Source: Nitrosomonas sp. (lineage in GTDB: Bacteria > Pseudomonadota > Gammaproteobacteria > Burkholderiales > Nitrosomonadaceae). Taken from it: a stretch of DNA of 64,000 bases. Below the pieces are notes generated by a model. The model ran no database searches. It saw only the letters and a list, made by a program, of their open reading frames with translations, and was not told where the DNA came from. How positions within the stretch are numbered: position 1 is the stretch's first letter; each line of letters starts with the position of its first letter. The stretch is from assembly GCA_024281675.1 (NCBI GenBank), contig JAMXAG010000002.1, forward strand, positions 62,001 to 126,000, written 5' to 3'. Position numbers and translations under genes: made by a program. Below, piece by piece: positions 62,252 to 64,000 of this stretch.

Positions 62252-64000
62252 GTGACGGACTATCGACTTTTTGCGACCACGCCAAAAGCGATGGAAGACA
62301 TCCTGGCTGGTGAAATCAAACTTCTTGGTGGCAAGAATGTGCAGCTGAAGATGGCAGGCGTTGCTTTTCAAGGTGATTTGAAGCTTGCCTATCAGGCTTG
62401 TCTATGGTTGCGCACAGCCAGTCGCATTTTGTTACTGTTGGATAGTTTCGAAGTGCGATCGCAGCAGGATCTCTATGCGGGTATACAACGAATCGACTGG
62501 TCAAAGCATCTCAATGCCGATGATAGTTTGGCGGTTTCGTTTAACAGTAAAAATAATCCGGCGATTACCCATACACATTTCGGCGCGCTCAAGGTCAAAG
62601 ATGCCATTGTGGATCAAATGCGCGATCGTTTTGGCACCCGCCCCAATGTTGATACAGAACGTCCCAATATTCGAGTGAATGTTTATTTGCATCATGAAAT
62701 GGCGCAATTGAGCTTGGATTTATCGGGTGAAAGTTTGCACAAGCGAGGTTATCGCGACACGCCAGTTATTGCGCCGCTGAAAGAGAGTTTGGCGGCGGCG
62801 ATGTTGCTACGAGCAGGTTGGCCCGCAATAGCCGCACAAGGCGGTTCATTGCTTGATCCGATGTGTGGTTCTGGCACGTTAATAACGGAAGGCGCGATGA
62901 TTGCGGGTGATATCGCACCCGGCTTACAACGTGATTATTTTGGTTTCTTGGGTTGGAAACAACACAATGAAACCTTATGGCAAACGCTGATGAATGAAGC
63001 TCAGCAACGACGCATGATTGGCATCGATAAATTACCGGTCATGGTAGGCTTTGATCAGGATCGCCGTGCGGTTGTGGCCGCGTTGCAGCATATCGAGAAT
63101 ATCGGACTGCAAAACAAAATTCACATTGAAAAACGAGATATTGCAGAAGTATCTGCTGCAGAAAGCTGGCCCAAAGGACTGCTCGTTTGTAATCCTCCAT
63201 ATGGTGAACGGCTTTATGATGAAACCCAAGCTGCGGCGCTCTATCGTACTTTTGGTGAGGTATTAAAACAACGCTTCACCGGTTGGCAAGCAGCCATCAT
63301 CATCGGTAATCCAGAACTAGGTTTTCGCCTGGGTATCCGTTCACAAAAACCCATTACGTTATTTAATGGCGCGCTGGAATGCAAATTGTTGCGTCTGAAT
63401 ATCGATGAAAAAGCCTTCTTTGAACCTAAAGCAAAATCTCAACAGGAACGTATTGAACAAGTCAATCTTCGTGCTCAATCCACGACAGCGGATAGTCACG
63501 CCGAAATGTTTGCCAATCGGTTACGCAAAAACTTGAAGAAATTATCACAGTGGATTAAGAATCATCATATCCATTGTTATCGCCTGTATGACGCTGATTT
63601 GCCAGAATATGCGGTTGCTGTTGATGTATACCAGAGCGAAAAAACCTGGGTGAATGTGCAGGAATATGAACCACCTAAATCGATTGATCCGATCAAAGCT
63701 AATCATCGATTAGCCGGCGCACTCAACGAAATAAGCAAGGTACTCGAAATTCCACCGGAGCAAGTGCTTTTAAAGATTCGTCGCAAGCAAAAAAGCACTG
63801 AGCAATACGAGAAAATGAGCGACTCTCGCCGTTTTCACATCATTGAAGAGAGCGGATGTCAATTTTGGGTGAATTTTGAAGATTATCTCGATACTGGGTT
63901 GTTTCTCGATCATCGCCCAATACGTTTGATGATTCAACAACAAGCTAAGAATAAGCGTTTTCTGAACTTATTTGCTTATACCGGTAGCGCATCGGTTCAT
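62252..64000 (+). CDS. rlmL: 23S rRNA (guanine-N2/-N7) methyltransferase RlmL, 5' part
   Basis: The frame is open to the window edge (583 codons). A THUMP domain covers about 1-165. The first methyltransferase (RlmL part) has LLDPMCGSGTLITEGAMIAGDIAPG and the catalytic LVCNPPYGERL. After a linker the second methyltransferase (RlmK part) begins with KMSDSRRFHIIEESGCQFWVNFEDYLDTGLFLDHRPIR and LFAYTGSASVH. The fused enzyme modifies G2445 and G2069 of 23S rRNA. The start is probably GTG 62252; no strong SD is visible. Confidence 0.95.
   Translation, partial: MTDYRLFATTPKAMEDILAGEIKLLGGKNVQLKMAGVAFQGDLKLAYQACLWLRTASRILLLLDSFEVRSQQDLYAGIQRIDWSKHLNADDSLAVSFNSKNNPAITHTHFGALKVKDAIVDQMRDRFGTRPNVDTERPNIRVNVYLHHEMAQLSLDLSGESLHKRGYRDTPVIAPLKESLAAAMLLRAGWPAIAAQGGSLLDPMCGSGTLITEGAMIAGDIAPGLQRDYFGFLGWKQHNETLWQTLMNEAQQRRMIGIDKLPVMVGFDQDRRAVVAALQHIENIGLQNKIHIEKRDIAEVSAAESWPKGLLVCNPPYGERLYDETQAAALYRTFGEVLKQRFTGWQAAIIIGNPELGFRLGIRSQKPITLFNGALECKLLRLNIDEKAFFEPKAKSQQERIEQVNLRAQSTTADSHAEMFANRLRKNLKKLSQWIKNHHIHCYRLYDADLPEYAVAVDVYQSEKTWVNVQEYEPPKSIDPIKANHRLAGALNEISKVLEIPPEQVLLKIRRKQKSTEQYEKMSDSRRFHIIEESGCQFWVNFEDYLDTGLFLDHRPIRLMIQQQAKNKRFLNLFAYTGSASVH

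Noticed and set aside
1-64000. tRNA, rRNA genes and riboswitches
   Set aside because: Scanning by eye found no cloverleaf, rRNA or known riboswitch sequence; a covariance-model search could still reveal one.

Overview
The window is bacterial chromosome of about 44% GC by eye, with dense housekeeping genes in typical betaproteobacterial order (M48 protease-phhB-rsgA; miaB-phoH-ybeY-corC; dciA, M23 peptidase, secA; a complete fliE-fliR block with flrBC). A Nitrosomonas-like betaproteobacterium is my best guess from gene order and composition; nothing in the window proves the genus.

Layout. 1-1.7 kb: M48 protease end, phhB and rsgA, each overlapping the next by 4 bases. 1.9-5.9 kb: an AT-rich accessory patch with a membrane-anchored P-loop NTPase carrying TPR-like repeats. 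Its 3' end is cut by an IS256-family remnant that is itself split by an IS5-family remnant. 5.9-10.7 kb: polyphosphate genes (CYTH-CHAD triphosphatase, PPK2) and a large secreted PIG-L-like protein. 10.8-16.8 kb: recJ, corC, ybeY, phoH and miaB. 17-29.4 kb: an alkA remnant, a full type I-C CRISPR-Cas locus (cas3-5-8c-7-4-1-2) and an array of 39 repeats. 29.5-37.3 kb: DUF3015 and DUF4105 envelope proteins, a lipoprotein, dciA, M23 peptidase and secA. 37.4-53 kb: an HDOD protein and the flagellar cluster (fliR to fliF leftward; flrB, flrC and fliE rightward). 53-58 kb: a giant FG-GAP/RTX protein and a polytopic membrane protein. 57.9-62.2 kb: a tight five-gene operon (cysteine desulfurase, nucleotidyltransferase, HIT protein, desaturase, phosphoglycerate-mutase-like protein). 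The window ends inside rlmL.

The most unusual part is the CRISPR locus, which carries two protein toxin-antitoxin modules inside its cas genes. A short HicB/HicA pair lies between cas7 and cas4 and overlaps both. A ribbon-helix-helix antitoxin with a MazF/PemK toxin lies on the opposite strand between cas4 and cas1; it overlaps the 3' end of cas4 and shares a 49-base divergent promoter region with cas1-cas2. This looks like a CRISPR locus guarded by addiction modules and merits testing. The array also holds two pairs of related spacers. Their mismatches fall mainly at wobble positions of a shared reading frame, as expected for repeated capture from the same conserved phage genes in diverging phages.
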